A DNA stretch of 18,220 nucleotides from Conidiobolus incongruus B7586 (GCA_000697335.1 JNEM01014970.1:1-18220), one strand, 5' to 3'. Counted from the first letter of the stretch, positions 1-11,743 are shown. Notes: generated from the letters alone by a model not told the origin. Numbers and translations: made by a program.

Positions 1-2458
1 TATTAATTTTATATTAATTAATAAAATTTTATTTAATTAAATAGAAAATATTATTACAACATCAAGATTAATATAAATACCTATGTAATTTATATAATTT
101 ATATTTCAATATATGAAATCTAAAATCAAAAACTAAAAGTTAATAATATAAAGTTTATATTTTGAATATATAAAATTTTATATTGATTGATACTTATATA
201 TAAGTTAATAGTTCTATATAAATATAAATTTATATTATTTTTTAACCAGTATATATTAAGAATAAAATATTTATTTATCAAATTTTTTATTCTCAGAATA
301 TAACGAAAAAGTTAAAAAACATGATTCAAAAAATTCATTATATTTATTATTTTTATATTGTATAGAATTGTTAATGGTTTTCTTTCACGATATTAATTAA
401 GTTAAAATGATAATATTTGAAAATACTTTATAGAACTTTTGATAACGATTAAGTAATATCCAAACTTTTTTAAGCCATTGAATTATTAATTATTGTTTTA
501 ATTTTATTTTATATTGGATGGTAAAAATTTATAAGATAGTTTCCTTAAATATAAAAATTTTAAAATTTATGAGAATGATTTATTGAATTTTGCGATTGAT
601 GCAAGTATTGATTTATTTTTATATTTTGGAAAATTACTTGCCAACAAATATAAATTAGCATAATACTGAATAAAAGGAGATTAATATAGAAGATTACTAA
701 TAATATTATTAATATTATATCGATCAACGAGATAGTTTGAAATTATTGCTATTTTAATATTAAAAGACGACTAATATATTATTTTATTAATTAAAAATAT
801 CCATTAGTTAGTAGATGGTATTTCTCAATATTAGATTATATAACTATTCTATGAATAATTTGTATAATATATGTTTTCAGAGCTAAATAATTAAGTTATA
901 ATTATAAATTGAATTATATAGATAAGCATAAGTTTGAACTTAAGTTTATTTAGAATTATAATATTGGTATGAAATAGTATTATATTCAAATAAAATCATT
1001 CATTTTGAATGAAATTAATATATTAATCAAATATTCAAATTTTAAAAATATTGAAAATGTTTTCAATTTAGACGCATAGTAGTATCAATAATTGAGTACT
1101 TTCAAAAAATTGAGTTGTTGAAAACAATATATTAAAGATAGTTAGTATATTAAAATTAATTTAAAACGCTCAATAATATATATTTCATTTTATCATATAA
1201 TTATGTATTTAGTTAAAGATAATTAATTGGTTCAAAGATATGAGATAATAATTAAGTAATTAAATAAATTCTAGTTATTAATAAATGATATATAACAAAG
1301 TAAAAATATTAATATAATTTAAAAACTAACTTGAAGAATTGTTAGAATTTATTATATTTATTCAAAAGCAAAGCATTATAAACAAATTTAAGCATAGTAT
1401 TAATGTTCGAGTTCGTTTAAGGAAATTCATATAAAAAATGATAAATTAATCAAATTAAGGCTTATTGGTATGGATTGAAAATAATTAAAATTAAAAACAA
1501 TATTTGTAGATTGATTATATATATTTAGTTGAAAATCTATTATTATTTAAACTATATAATATAAAATATTATTTTTATAATTAATTTGATATATGAAGAT
1601 TATTCAGTTATTATGTTTATTTAATTTTATTTTATAGTATTTTAACTATTGAAAATAAAATATAAATTATATTTATATTCTAAATTTTTGATTATTATAA
1701 AGATATCTCAATATATATTAATAATTCTAAAAATATAGTTCTTAATACTATATAATCATATACTTAATATATATAAAAACAAATTTTAAAATCCATTGTA
1801 TTAATTTATGATCATTCATTATTTAATTGATTAATATTATAACTTTAAATAACTAAAATATATTTCGAAAAATTTCAAATATAGTAAAGTAGCTTAATAT
1901 ATAGATTTATGGAATTTATTTCAAGTTATTTTATATAAGTTTGTAAAGACTTTACTTTTGGATTTTTTAATAATAACCCATAATAGATATGTAAATAAAG
2001 AGGTTTGTAAAGGTATCTGAGCTTAATATCATAATATAAAATAAAATATCAGTAAATAGTTAGAAATTATTGATAAAAATAGTATGTTTATAAAATAATA
2101 ACAATATTAATAATTAATAGATCAAATCATGCTTTATTTTGACAAATTTAAAATTCGAATGAATTATTAAATATAATCCAAGTATCCAATAGCATTTATA
2201 ATAAAGTGATATCTTATTTAAAACTATTAACATAGAAATACTTTAAATGTAAAATTTTTAGATAAATGGTTCAATTCTAATGTTCAACTTGATCTTAGTA
2301 CTTAGTTGATAATTATATGTGAAAACTTAATTATATATTTATATATATATCGAATTAATATTTGATTATATTTTGAAATTTTCTCAAAATAATAATAATT
2401 ATATTTGTCAATAAAAGTAAAAGGTTATAAGAATAATTAGAAACTAGAAACCTACTTG

Positions 2459-2476
2459 ACTTTTTAATTAAAAAGT
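2459..2476. repeat. Perfect 18-base palindrome
   Basis: ACTTTTTAATTAAAAAGT equals its own reverse complement, with the centre at AATT. It could be a cruciform or a protein-binding site, but short AT palindromes arise easily in this composition. Confidence 0.7.
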
Positions 2477-4370
2477 TAATTAGTATCTTTGAGAAAAAAA
2501 TTATTTACAAAGTTAATTATTTAAATTTAAGATCAATTATTTTACCTAAAACAGAATATATATATGTATAATAATATGAAACATTATGAAATCAAACAAA
2601 TAATAATTCAATCGAATGTAAGATATCATAATTTAATCAACAAATTACATATCAAGTTTATAATTGCTTGAATATTTCATATTTTATTATTTAGCGATAT
2701 TGAATATAAAAATATTTACTCTCATTCAATGTTATATCAATTAACTTTCACACATATATAAACAATTGTTTTAATAAATATTGTGCTAAGTCATTGAATA
2801 TAAATTATAAATAGTATTAAAATATATGAAATATATAATCTGACATTAATTTATATTGATGAAGCGATATTAAATTGAAATCAATTTAAGTGAAATATTT
2901 GTTATTTTTTTTAAATATTAACCAATATTTCAAAAAGATTAAAAATAAAACAAGTAGATTATAAAAATTAAGATATTAAATATAAATTCGATAAATTTAA
3001 ATAAAAAAGGCTATTAAGATTCAAATGATAAAATGGATCAAGATGAAGAGATTTCACAAATGTATTATATTTTGAAAATTTTAATAGTGAAAACCCAAGT
3101 ATATAGAGAAAGTATATTTTCAAAATGACATTATATCCAAAGAACAAAAAATATAGCAATATATTATATATAAGTTATAAAATAAAAAATGTTACCAAAT
3201 ATCGACATTATTAATAGCTTATTAAGCTCGATATAGAATAACTATATTTATGAATTATGGACCATTAGAACTTTGTCAACCAGAAAATCAATTCATTTTA
3301 ATTGTTATAGCGACATTGTGTATTTAAAGTTTTAGTAATTGGTTCGTAGTTTGGTCACTTAAACAAGGATTTTTTAAAATATTTAAAAAGATTTTCTTGA
3401 AATAACTGATATTGCAAGGTCCATATCATATATTTTCCAAATTACTTCAATAATTAAGTAATCATCGCCGCTTCTGTTATTATATAAATACATTATAACT
3501 ATTATGTCTAATAATCAGACCCTAATTTGTTAATAAATTGAAAATATTGTTTTTCACTTTTCTTGCTTTGATAGATAAATTAGGTGTAAGAAAAGTACAA
3601 AGCAACACCAAAGATTCAAATATCATTATAGTAAATTAATTCAAAGATTTTCTTGATATAAATCACTACTTTTACCAGAAACTTGCCAAATTATATTAAA
3701 TAATACAAATTGTAATTCAAGTTTTGTATTATAATCAATTGGGTATATACTATGAAGGGAATGTTAGTATTTATGTCATGAAATAAATCATAAAAAATCA
3801 GATTGATACCATATTCATATATGATTTAGATCAAAATGTATTAAAATAATATTCGGTTTTTAAATTTAGAATATATTTTGAAAAGTCAATACAAGCTTTG
3901 AATTGATATAAAGAAATTAAATTTCATTAATTTCAATTAGTGAATATGCCAAAATAGCTAAATAAATATATCAAAAATAAGATGTAATAAAAGGGTTTAG
4001 ATATAATAATAATAATAAACTCCAAGGTTGGAATAAGTGAAAACATTTTAAAATGATTTAAGAAAATTCATATAGCTAGAGTGATTGTTATGTAAGCACT
4101 ATATTTCAGGTGTTTTATACACTAACCAATAAACTATTTTAACTAACTTACCACTCTGGTTCAATTTATTGTATATACTAAATCATTTTCATTATTCGAG
4201 CCTTAGTATTGATGTTATATACAAATAACATTAAAAACTTACTATAAATCATGATTAAAATAAAATTATAAAATGAATTTGTTGATCGAGGTTCTAAATC
4301 CATAGTAAATTATTTAAAAACAAATTGATCAAATCAATAACAGATAAAAGGATGAAATTGCTAGTAAAAA

Positions 4371-4390
4371 CAAATTAATTCAAATTAATT
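4371..4390 (+). repeat. Tandem duplication of a 10-mer
   Basis: CAAATTAATT occurs twice in direct succession, the same kind of exact two-copy 10-base duplication as at 8981-9000 but unrelated in sequence. Confidence 0.9.
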
Positions 4391-5689
4391 TAAATATTGT
4401 CATTAAATGTTCCTTTTACCTCATTTAGTAGTTTCCAAATGGTGCAAATTGAAAAAAAAATCCAACTCTTAATTTTAGCGAAAATTTCGATAATAAGGGA
4501 GTTGAGATGTTGTAAAGCAAATTTCTATATACAGCCATCGATATGTCCATTTCAAGATGTATTCATATATTTTTATCATATTATAATATGACTATATATA
4601 TGATTAAAATTCATTTAAAAGGATATGATATGGATTGAAAAAGAAAAATCATCAGCTAGTATAGTAAACAATATTGGAGTATAAGAAATTTTCTAATTCC
4701 AGACAACAGCTTAATGCCCTATACAGAATGAATCAATTCATTTTTAGTTGATGCTTATTTGTAATTTTAATGTTAGCCTGAATTTCAACAAAATAATGAT
4801 TGTATTATTAATAATAATATAAATAAAATTAATATGCATTATTCAACTTATGATATTATAGTATTAATATTTACATGTATTTATTTCATCTAAAATATAT
4901 CAAAAATAAGTTAGATCGAGTTAGATAGTTAGCATTAAACAGTTTGGAAAAATGATAAACTAAAAAATCTAATATCATTTTGTTAAATAGGGATTAAGGA
5001 TATTAATAAAAGAAAACGTTGAACCAGGTTAGTAAAACGATATCCAGAATACGATTTTCTAACAATGGTAATTGGATATAATCTTATCTGTTCAATATAA
5101 AAACATATAAATAATGTTATTGAATTGATTAATATTAACAATACTACTTGTTTAAAATATCCAAACTTATTAATAGCTAATATTGAATTAAACGAATTGA
5201 TATAGAGTTTTTCATTTCAAATAATTTTATATTAGAATATCTTTACCTTTAAATATCATTTTATAGATTATTAATAATATATGTATATATAAATTCATCA
5301 AGCCGTAACTTTTTAGATTTGTTGCTAATATTTGAATATACCTAAATGAAACGGTAATAGAAGTTTGAGTATATTTAGTATCAGTATTTATATTTAAGAA
5401 TTAATACATATTATATCTAATTGTATATTATTGTAATTAACATAAAATAACTATTTCTTTTGCTAACATATTAATTTTTTAGATTTTTTTTATACTTGAT
5501 CATTAAAAAATTTTAAAATTTATTTATTATACAATATATATCCATTGAATATTAATTAATTAAAAAGAGTTTTTTTCCAACATTATGGGATATCAAATTT
5601 ATTATTATTATTTCATTAGAAAATAGTCTTGGGTATCTTCTAGGATATTGTTTTCAGAACAATAAAGGTTCAATATAAGAACATTATTT

Positions 5690-5830
5690 GATGTAACTGA
5701 ATTTTACTATTGCCAAAAACATGGAGCAGTAAGTCATACAGGTATATAGCCGCGGCCAACTAAGCAGAGAAAAAATGCATTTGTCACACCGTCTAAAATC
5801 AAGAGTTAAATTTTAATACCTCTGTCAATT
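5690..5830. other. Small GC-richer island, function unknown
   Basis: This stretch stands out from its surroundings through an all-G/C palindrome, GCCGCGGC, at 5749-5756 and neighbouring words such as ACACCG and GGAGCAG. It lies inside a plus-strand frame that has no TGA from 5549 to 5863 but contains five TAA/TAG codons after an ATG at 5585. With the standard code suggested by the HSF-type gene it is not a gene. It could be a decayed coding fragment. Confidence 0.3.
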
Positions 5831-6429
5831 GATTTGACAGATTAATTACGTATATCAAATTGAATGGATTAATTTGAATTTTGTTTTTAGATGATATTTG
5901 AAACTAATGTACTGGTTAAATAAGACTCATTAAATAAATTATTTCCTTAGTATACTGAAATACCATATAAGGAAAATTATCTATTAAATATTCAATAATA
6001 GACATTATAATTTAAAATAGAAAATTGTATAGAAAAGAAAATCAAATGAAATGATTGAAAAGTTCAAGAGTACTTGAAAACTGTTGAATGGGTAAAAAAT
6101 AATTAAATGATAAAATTCTTACCCACTCAAATTTAAGTGGAATACATTAATCATAAATTTACGAAATTTCAAACTTATCTGATTGTTTATAATCCAAGTG
6201 AAGGACTGTATTTTAGTCAATATTTCATACTAGTTATAATAAAATGGATAATATCATCAATTATCAATTGAAAAAAGTTGAAATTTTGCTGAAATTTCAA
6301 AAACACAAAAAATTTTCATAACTGTGCTTAGTTTAAGTGGAGCAATATGATGATTTTAATGGAACTGGTTTGATTACAACATAAATTAAGTTAAATGTGC
6401 AAAAATCAATAGTATGGTAAAATCGGAAA
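5831..6429. other. AT-rich spacer between the 5.7 kb island and the HSF-type block
   Basis: No gene is supported. The plus-strand frame that looks coding-like after 6421 can be followed back into this spacer, but stops occur in it at about the random rate. Confidence 0.5.
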
Positions 6430-6815
6430 ACAAGATACAAGTCATTAATTAACAGTTTAATTTCCGCTCAAATTGAATTGGTGGATGGTCATGGTGTGGG
6501 TTAGTCTCGTGAGAATGACAAGATTACCTTGAACCAAATCTTTGGTAGAATTATAAATTCCAGACGCAATGGTCTGATTCAATATAATGCAAACCAAGAC
6601 AATTTAGACCGACTGATAAGATGACAAGGATACTATGTTTCAATGAATCAGTTTAAGTTGCTCTAGTACAATGGATGATTCATGAGAGCCATGCAATAAA
6701 TGAGGTGATTTTATATTTAATGAAAGTATGGTAATTGAAGAAGGTTAACCGGGTAAATTTGATAAGGTAGTATAAGCTAAGTAAAGAAGAATGCGCTGAC
6801 ATCCTGAATACAGGG
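6430..6815. other. GC-rich 3' flank of the HSF-type gene, coding-like but unresolved
   Basis: The base composition stays gene-like for almost 400 bases after the TAG stop. The plus-strand frame at 6421-6624 has an excess of purine-any-pyrimidine codons (28 of 68 counted by hand, against about 17 expected). The codon-aligned minus frame is also open for about 46 codons near 6480-6620. Stops interrupt both frames. It may be a long 3' UTR, an unrecognised extra exon, or the remains of another gene. I found no 3' splice site that would join it to exon 3, and I recognise no protein family. Confidence 0.35.
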
Positions 6816-7598
6816 CTAGTCTAAATAGCTTATATCATCGTCAGGGTTTAATAAATGTCTCATTGTGTGGTGTCCAGTGTCTCGAGCTTTGACTTGAGGT
6901 TGGTGAGCTCGGGTAATATTGTCGGTAGTGTCCATTCTTGAGGGAGAGTGAGGACTCGTGGTATTTGGTTGATCTTCTGATTCAGGAGAAGACCTGAGAA
7001 TATATTCAAGCTGCATGGAGGATATTTGATTATTTGAGGATTTCTGAGAGCTATCTTTGCTTGGTTTAGTATCTTGATCTTTAGAGGATTCTCCAGACTT
7101 TTCCCTCTTTATCATGTGAAGTAATTCTGGTTTATCTCTTATGAAACAAGGGTGATAGTATTGATATGTCTGGTCTAGAAAATTTCTCCGGCTACTCTGT
7201 TTAAATTGATACATCTATTAGAAGAGTTTAGTTAAAGAAAGAATATGACCAAAATCGAGTACTAACGTTAAGAAGCCTTCGAAAAGACGAGAATTTACAA
7301 TTATTGAACACTGAATTCAGTATTGGTTCAAATGCCTCAACATCAGTAATTAGTATTGAATTTCCTTCTTCATCCCAACGTACACAACTTGAACTGGAAT
7401 GAGGAGCAACAACTCTAGTAAAGTACTAGTTAGTTAAAGCTTTTTAGAAAAGATACAGAGGAAAATAGATCGAAAGTATCCTTATCTGTTTAATTCAGGG
7501 TCAATGAAAGTCAATTTTTATACTTACTTATACAGCTTTAATATAAACGGAGACACTTTTTCTTTGTTAGATTTTAAAAACACTAAGTTTTCGCTCAT
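6816..7598 (-). CDS. HSF-type DNA-binding transcription factor, three exons
   Basis: Likely nuclear DNA-binding regulator of the heat shock factor family. Exon 1 is 7528-7598, exon 2 is 7267-7414 and exon 3 is 6816-7214, giving 205 residues and a TAG stop. The domain spans about residues 15-112. It opens with VSPFILKLYK, followed after the family's usual spacing by CVRWDEEGNSILI, then the recognition helix KFSSFRRLLNMYQF (residues 64-77), a short wing, and HPCFIRDKPELLHMIKR (94-110). Human HSF1 has KLW, CW..GNSF, SFVRQLNMYGF and HPCFLRG in the same order. Arg70 matches the DNA-contacting HSF1 Arg71. Val-to-Arg and Gln-to-Leu changes flank it. After residue 112 comes a Ser/Thr/Pro/Asp-rich tail with several Ser-Pro sites. 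I see no heptad (HR-A/B) trimerisation region, so this may be a short HSF-like regulator, as fungal Mga1/Sfl1-type proteins are, rather than a classical HSF. The start is the ATG that places about 14 residues before the domain; the frame upstream is open but has no nearby ATG. Targets are unknown. A possible ATTAAA poly(A) signal lies about 95 bases past the stop (6716-6721). Confidence 0.9.
7215..7266 (-). other. Intron 2 of the HSF-type gene (52 bases)
   Basis: The donor is GTTAGT and the acceptor TAATAG, with ACTAAAC as a likely branch site 10-15 bases before the acceptor. It splits the domain in phase 0 exactly between LLN and MYQF, inside the segment that reads RQLNMYGF in HSF1. Read through, the intron would insert 17 foreign residues, including in-frame TAA and TAG, into the helix region. 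Splicing it out restores the family motif. Confidence 0.9.
7415..7527 (-). other. Intron 1 of the HSF-type gene (113 bases)
   Basis: The donor is GTAAGT directly after KLY plus two bases of a Lys codon (phase 2). The acceptor is TACTAG. A CTAAC branch-like motif lies just upstream, in TTTAACTAACTAG. An earlier TAG in this stretch would also serve as an acceptor, but it puts exon 2 out of the frame that encodes CVRWDEEG. Removing 7415-7527 restores the exact HSF1-like spacing of 14 residues from the KLY motif to the conserved Trp. Confidence 0.85.
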
Positions 7599-7699
7599 TA
7601 ATAGTTATGAACTCTATAATTCAAATTGTGGTAATGTTGAATACAAGATAAAGATCAACTAGTCAAGATTTGTAAATTGAAAATGTATTAAAATCAGTG

Positions 7700-7706
7700 T
7701 TTTATA
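7700..7706 (-). promoter_or_regulatory. Possible TATA box of the HSF-type gene
   Basis: TATAAAA on the minus strand lies about 100 bases before the chosen ATG, within GTATAAAAC. The position suits a core promoter, but in DNA this AT-rich such a match is expected by chance, so support is weak. I saw no clear heat shock element (alternating GAA/TTC triplets) between it and the ATG. Confidence 0.22.
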
Positions 7707-8079
7707 CTTCTTGGCAATATATAGTCTAAAAAATCTGTGCAACTGATCAAATTAGATATCTAATTAGGAAATTAATCAAATAATTATTAGTTTCTCCTTC
7801 AAATCACATTCAATTATTTTAATTTACTTGAAGTGGTTCAAATATACTTTTTTAACTAAATTTTATCAAGTGCAAGTTAACTATTAAAAATTTGAATTTT
7901 TTTATTTTTAATAAAAATTCATTTAAAGTAATAATACTAATTTCATTATTAATATAAAATTAAAATAATCTCACTGAATCATTATTACTTAATTTCTATG
8001 ACTAGAAATTGAATCATCAAATATTTTAATAATTGTCGTCCTATTCAAATAAAATTAACTAATGATTAGTAATTATCCA

Positions 8080-8107
<28 letters not shown>
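8080..8107 (+). repeat. Microsatellite (AATC)7
   Basis: Seven perfect AATC units in tandem, about 480 bases upstream of the HSF-type start codon. The tetramer fits the frequent TCAA/ATCA words of the surrounding DNA and is probably slippage-grown. Confidence 0.95.
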
Positions 8108-8110
<3 letters not shown>

Positions 8111-8593
8111 TACTTTCCATATTAATTATATCCAATAATACACGCGAGTGGTTAAAATTGATAAATGAATTTTAATTATATTTCCCTACAAATATCAACT
8201 TCTAAGTTACCATTTATAGAGATTGTTTCTAAACAAAGACTTGAAATTCAGCGAAATTTTAATATTTAAATAATATTAATATGGACAAGACTGAATAGTC
8301 AAAAATCAATAAAAATAACACAGAATATAACACACAATTATCTAACCTAAATTACCATATAAAATATAATTCAAATTAAATCCTTCAAAATGATGTCATT
8401 ATTTATATGAGGTTTCAATTGGATTTTTCGAAAGTGCGTGACTGTTTGGATAAATAGAAATTTTAGGTTAGCAAGAGAACTCAAAAAACTTATCAAGTAA
8501 ATATACTTTAAAAATTATTTTCATGGGCACTTTAGTTTTTTAAAGAGTTAAGCTGAGATTTAATTACATTTGGTAAATGCTTTCTATTTGATG

Positions 8594-8636
8594 AAGCTTT
8601 ATAATTTTTAATAAAAATTATATAGTATAAAAGCTT
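8594..8636. repeat. Two-part inverted repeat (hairpin)
   Basis: AAGCTTT (8594-8600) pairs with AAAGCTT (8630-8636). Inside it, ATAATTTTT (8601-8609) pairs with AAAAATTAT (8613-8621) across a 3-base loop. Eight unpaired bases (8622-8629) lie on one side. Two nested arms with HindIII-type ends are more ordered than most AT hairpins here, but no mobile element is recognised around them. Confidence 0.6.
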
Positions 8637-8980
8637 GATAATTATATATACACCAATAAAATTAAATATATATGACTAAAATATCTAGTGTTTAAAATTT
8701 TTTACTATCACTCTCTGAATAGTGTTTTCATTTTACACCTTCCTCATTTATCAATTAATTAGCCCATAAATTTTGAATATTATTTGAGATATGAATATCA
8801 AAGGTACTTATTATATACGTTACATTCTATCCAACTTATCATTTAAATTCTTACCTGGTCAATTTTGATGATTTAATAATATTACATTCTCTTTAATAGG
8901 TTGATTTGAAATTGAAACACTCTCAAATATTATTTTCAAATAGTTAATGCAAATATGAATTGATTTTACATTTAATTGAA

Positions 8981-9000
8981 AATATATTGCAATATATTGC
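8981..9000 (+). repeat. Tandem duplication of a 10-mer
   Basis: AATATATTGC occurs twice in direct succession. This is a minimal tandem duplication with no element attached. Confidence 0.9.
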
Positions 9001-10854
9001 AACATAATATTGTTTTTTATGATTGATTTAAACACATACTGAGTTTGAAAAATTATGAATCACTGTTGGTATTATAATATTTACCATATACTGAAAATTA
9101 TAAGTGATTATATAATTAATATTATGGAAAAATAATTTTAAAATTATTGATATATAAAATATATAAAATACCATCTTCGTTTCATATATTTAATTCGTGA
9201 AAGAGACCAAATTTATAGTAGTATGAATATTTGCAAGTTTTTAGAATAAAGAAAGTTGAGTTAAAAATCAATTGGTATAATAATGTAATTTTTTCAATAT
9301 ATTTTTATTAATATATTATTATATTAACATTAAAATCATTAATAATTATTATTATCTCAAAATTGTAAATTATTATAATTATTTACTTATTTTTGCAAAT
9401 ATAAAAGACCATCTTTAAAATATTTCAATTAACTACTATTTTATGATACTATTATTGAAATTTCAAAGCTATTAATAAAAAATTATTCTATTAATATATT
9501 TTCAATATTGAATTATATTTTTATAGTAAAATCCTCAATTAATTGTCTATATATAGCGTGGATTATTCTTGAGAGGTTTACTAAAGATAAAAACTTTCGA
9601 AAATAATTTATTAAAAAATAATATTGAATTTTATCAAATATACTAATATTACTGTGAAAAATCATTGGCAATTGACTTTTTTGATAATTTTTTCAAATAA
9701 AAATAATTATACACTTCAAAAATATTAAGATTAATAGTTATTTTCCTCTTATTCAATTATTTATGAATATTAATTATTGATCAAATATATTAATTCCAAA
9801 TTATATAAATATATTAATATTATATTGAATTTAATTGTTAGAATCAATAATGTTAATTGTTATGAGGATATAATAAATTACCTTCATTAAAATTTATTTC
9901 TAATACATTTATTAAAGCCTAAATATCCAAAAAATTATAATTCTTTTGAATATATTTCATCAATTAATAACTAACCATTATATTATTTTTTTAATGAAAA
10001 GAATAAAATTATTATATTTTTATATTATAAATTTAATAAAAAATATTGAAATTTTGCCAAATAGTGAGGGGAAAATTAATTGAAATCAAGCTATATTAAA
10101 TTAATGATAATATTAAACACTTATATATATGACTATCTATAATTGATTGAAATCAATACAACATTATATGAACGCAATGTCGTTTTTAATTACTATTATG
10201 GAAATAATGTCAATAATTTAATGATAGAATTCAATTGATCAATTGGACAAGGTGTAACGAGCATATTTCCCCATTCATAATACATGATATATAATATCAA
10301 ACTCAATATTACATTTTTATAATAGAACATATACTAATTTTTATATAACGTTTGTTTTGTATATACTTTGGTCTCAGATTAATATCCTTTTTATAAAATG
10401 GGAAAAAAATTTCCAGAGGAACTAATATTCTCTTATAAATAACACACTTTTTATTATTTATTCTATCATGCCAAGCCCAAATGATAGGCAATACATTCGA
10501 AATGTCTGAAAAAACTCTATTTGGTAATTGACTAATTCAAATATTTGAAATAATTTACTAAGTTGAATATTGAAGTAACTATTTTATTCCAAGGAGTTAA
10601 TAACTGATATTATTAAATAATTTTTTATAAAAATAATTTAAAAACTCTTTAATATATATATTTTTCATTGATTTGATCTAATTCTTGTTAATATAATTAT
10701 TTAGTTAGATTGATATAACAAATATTTATATTTTGGAATTTAATTATATTTGGCGATATTAAAATTATTTATAAATATCAATTAATATCTATTACTTTTT
10801 AAAGTAGGTTTAAAAACTATAATAATGTTTTTTTTCATTTTTAATCAATCAAAA

Positions 10855-11010
10855 TAGGGGACAGAGGAAAAATATTTGTTTCACTACTCAGTCAATCAAT
10901 CTGTATAATTAGGGAATATCAAATTGGTTAAACTACCCCAATCATATTCACATTTTAAAACTCAGTTATTTTATAATGAATTTCAAGGCCGTTCCAGATC
11001 CGTAAAACTA
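10855..11010. other. Weak GC-richer island, function unknown
   Basis: Words such as AGGGGACAGAGG (about 10857) and GGCCGTTCCAGATCCG (about 10988-11003) are unusual in this window. Several frames on both strands run 30 or more codons here without a stop, and none resembles a family I know. The plus frame ending at TGA 11060-11062 is free of TGA for about 160 codons but contains many TAA/TAG. Possibly a relic of a gene or repeat. Confidence 0.25.
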
Positions 11011-11743
11011 TCCACATTACCAATTAAATATAGAATTCACTAATTTCTTTTTGACTTTTTGATGAATTTTATTGGTGTCAAGGAATTTTAAGACAAAGAT
11101 TTACAAAGATCAAGAATTCTCAAAAAAAAATCTAAACTATTACAGAGTAAAAAAAGTTCAAATTATTCTAATAAAACACATTCTAATCTATAAAATATTT
11201 GTTTTCATTACAAGGCTTCTTGTAAGAATAAATTGTTTCTAAGATATTGAAATAATCCTTTCATTAATTATAATAGAGAAGGGTTCTAAGGAAAATGCTA
11301 AGAGGAGTAGAAAATTTTTAAGTTTAGATATATTTGGTTAAGATTTAAATATTAAATATTTAAAGGAGGAAATGGTTCTGATTATAAATGACTAGGTTAC
11401 CAATTACGTAATATAATAATTTGGTGTTAAATGAAATTTATTAAATTTTGAAGATAGGAAAAATTTATTAAAAATATTTATAAGTAATTCTTAATTATGT
11501 ATAAACTTTTTTAATTGGACCAAATTATATTAATTGCTATATATTTTTACTAATACTGTAGTTTAATTATTTTATACAAAGTCAAATGGAATATGATATA
11601 AATATTTATAATTTATTAATTTTTAATATATATCTATATTTTTTCATATATTATTTTATTTTGTCACTGTTAGTTGTTGTTCGATTAAATTCAACATTTA
11701 TCATCCAGAACATCTTGCTTAAAATCACTAATATTACAGAAAA

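Larger units (their letters stand above)
1..5689. other. AT-rich region without a supportable gene
   Basis: I see no gene, RNA or complete mobile element here. Short open stretches at 2968-3159 (minus) and 4397-4591 (plus, TTG start; first ATG near 4442) fit chance. The texture is rich in TCAA, TTGA and ATAT words, with occasional CGATAT. Slightly richer patches at about 3460-3480 and 4090-4160 carry nothing recognisable. Confidence 0.6.
7710..10854. other. AT-rich region upstream of the HSF-type gene, no gene seen
   Basis: It contains the (AATC)7 microsatellite, one hairpin and one 10-mer duplication. A minus-strand stretch, 10309-10536, is free of stops for about 75 codons but lacks an upstream ATG and matches no family I know. 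Confidence 0.6.

Noticed and set aside
2968-3159. 63-residue hydrophobic minus-strand frame
   Set aside because: The mix of Leu, Phe, Tyr, Asn and Ser is what AT-rich noise encodes, and it shows no motif or context.
4352-4591. Possible 79-residue plus-strand protein under a TAA/TAG = Gln reading; under the standard code only a stretch from 4397 lacking a good ATG
   Set aside because: No recognisable family, and the code evidence from the HSF-type gene argues against it. Only about 50 residues follow the first ATG under the standard code.
10309-10536. Minus-strand stop-free stretch of about 75 codons
   Set aside because: No ATG before its last residue, no recognised family and no splice-site context that links it to other exons.
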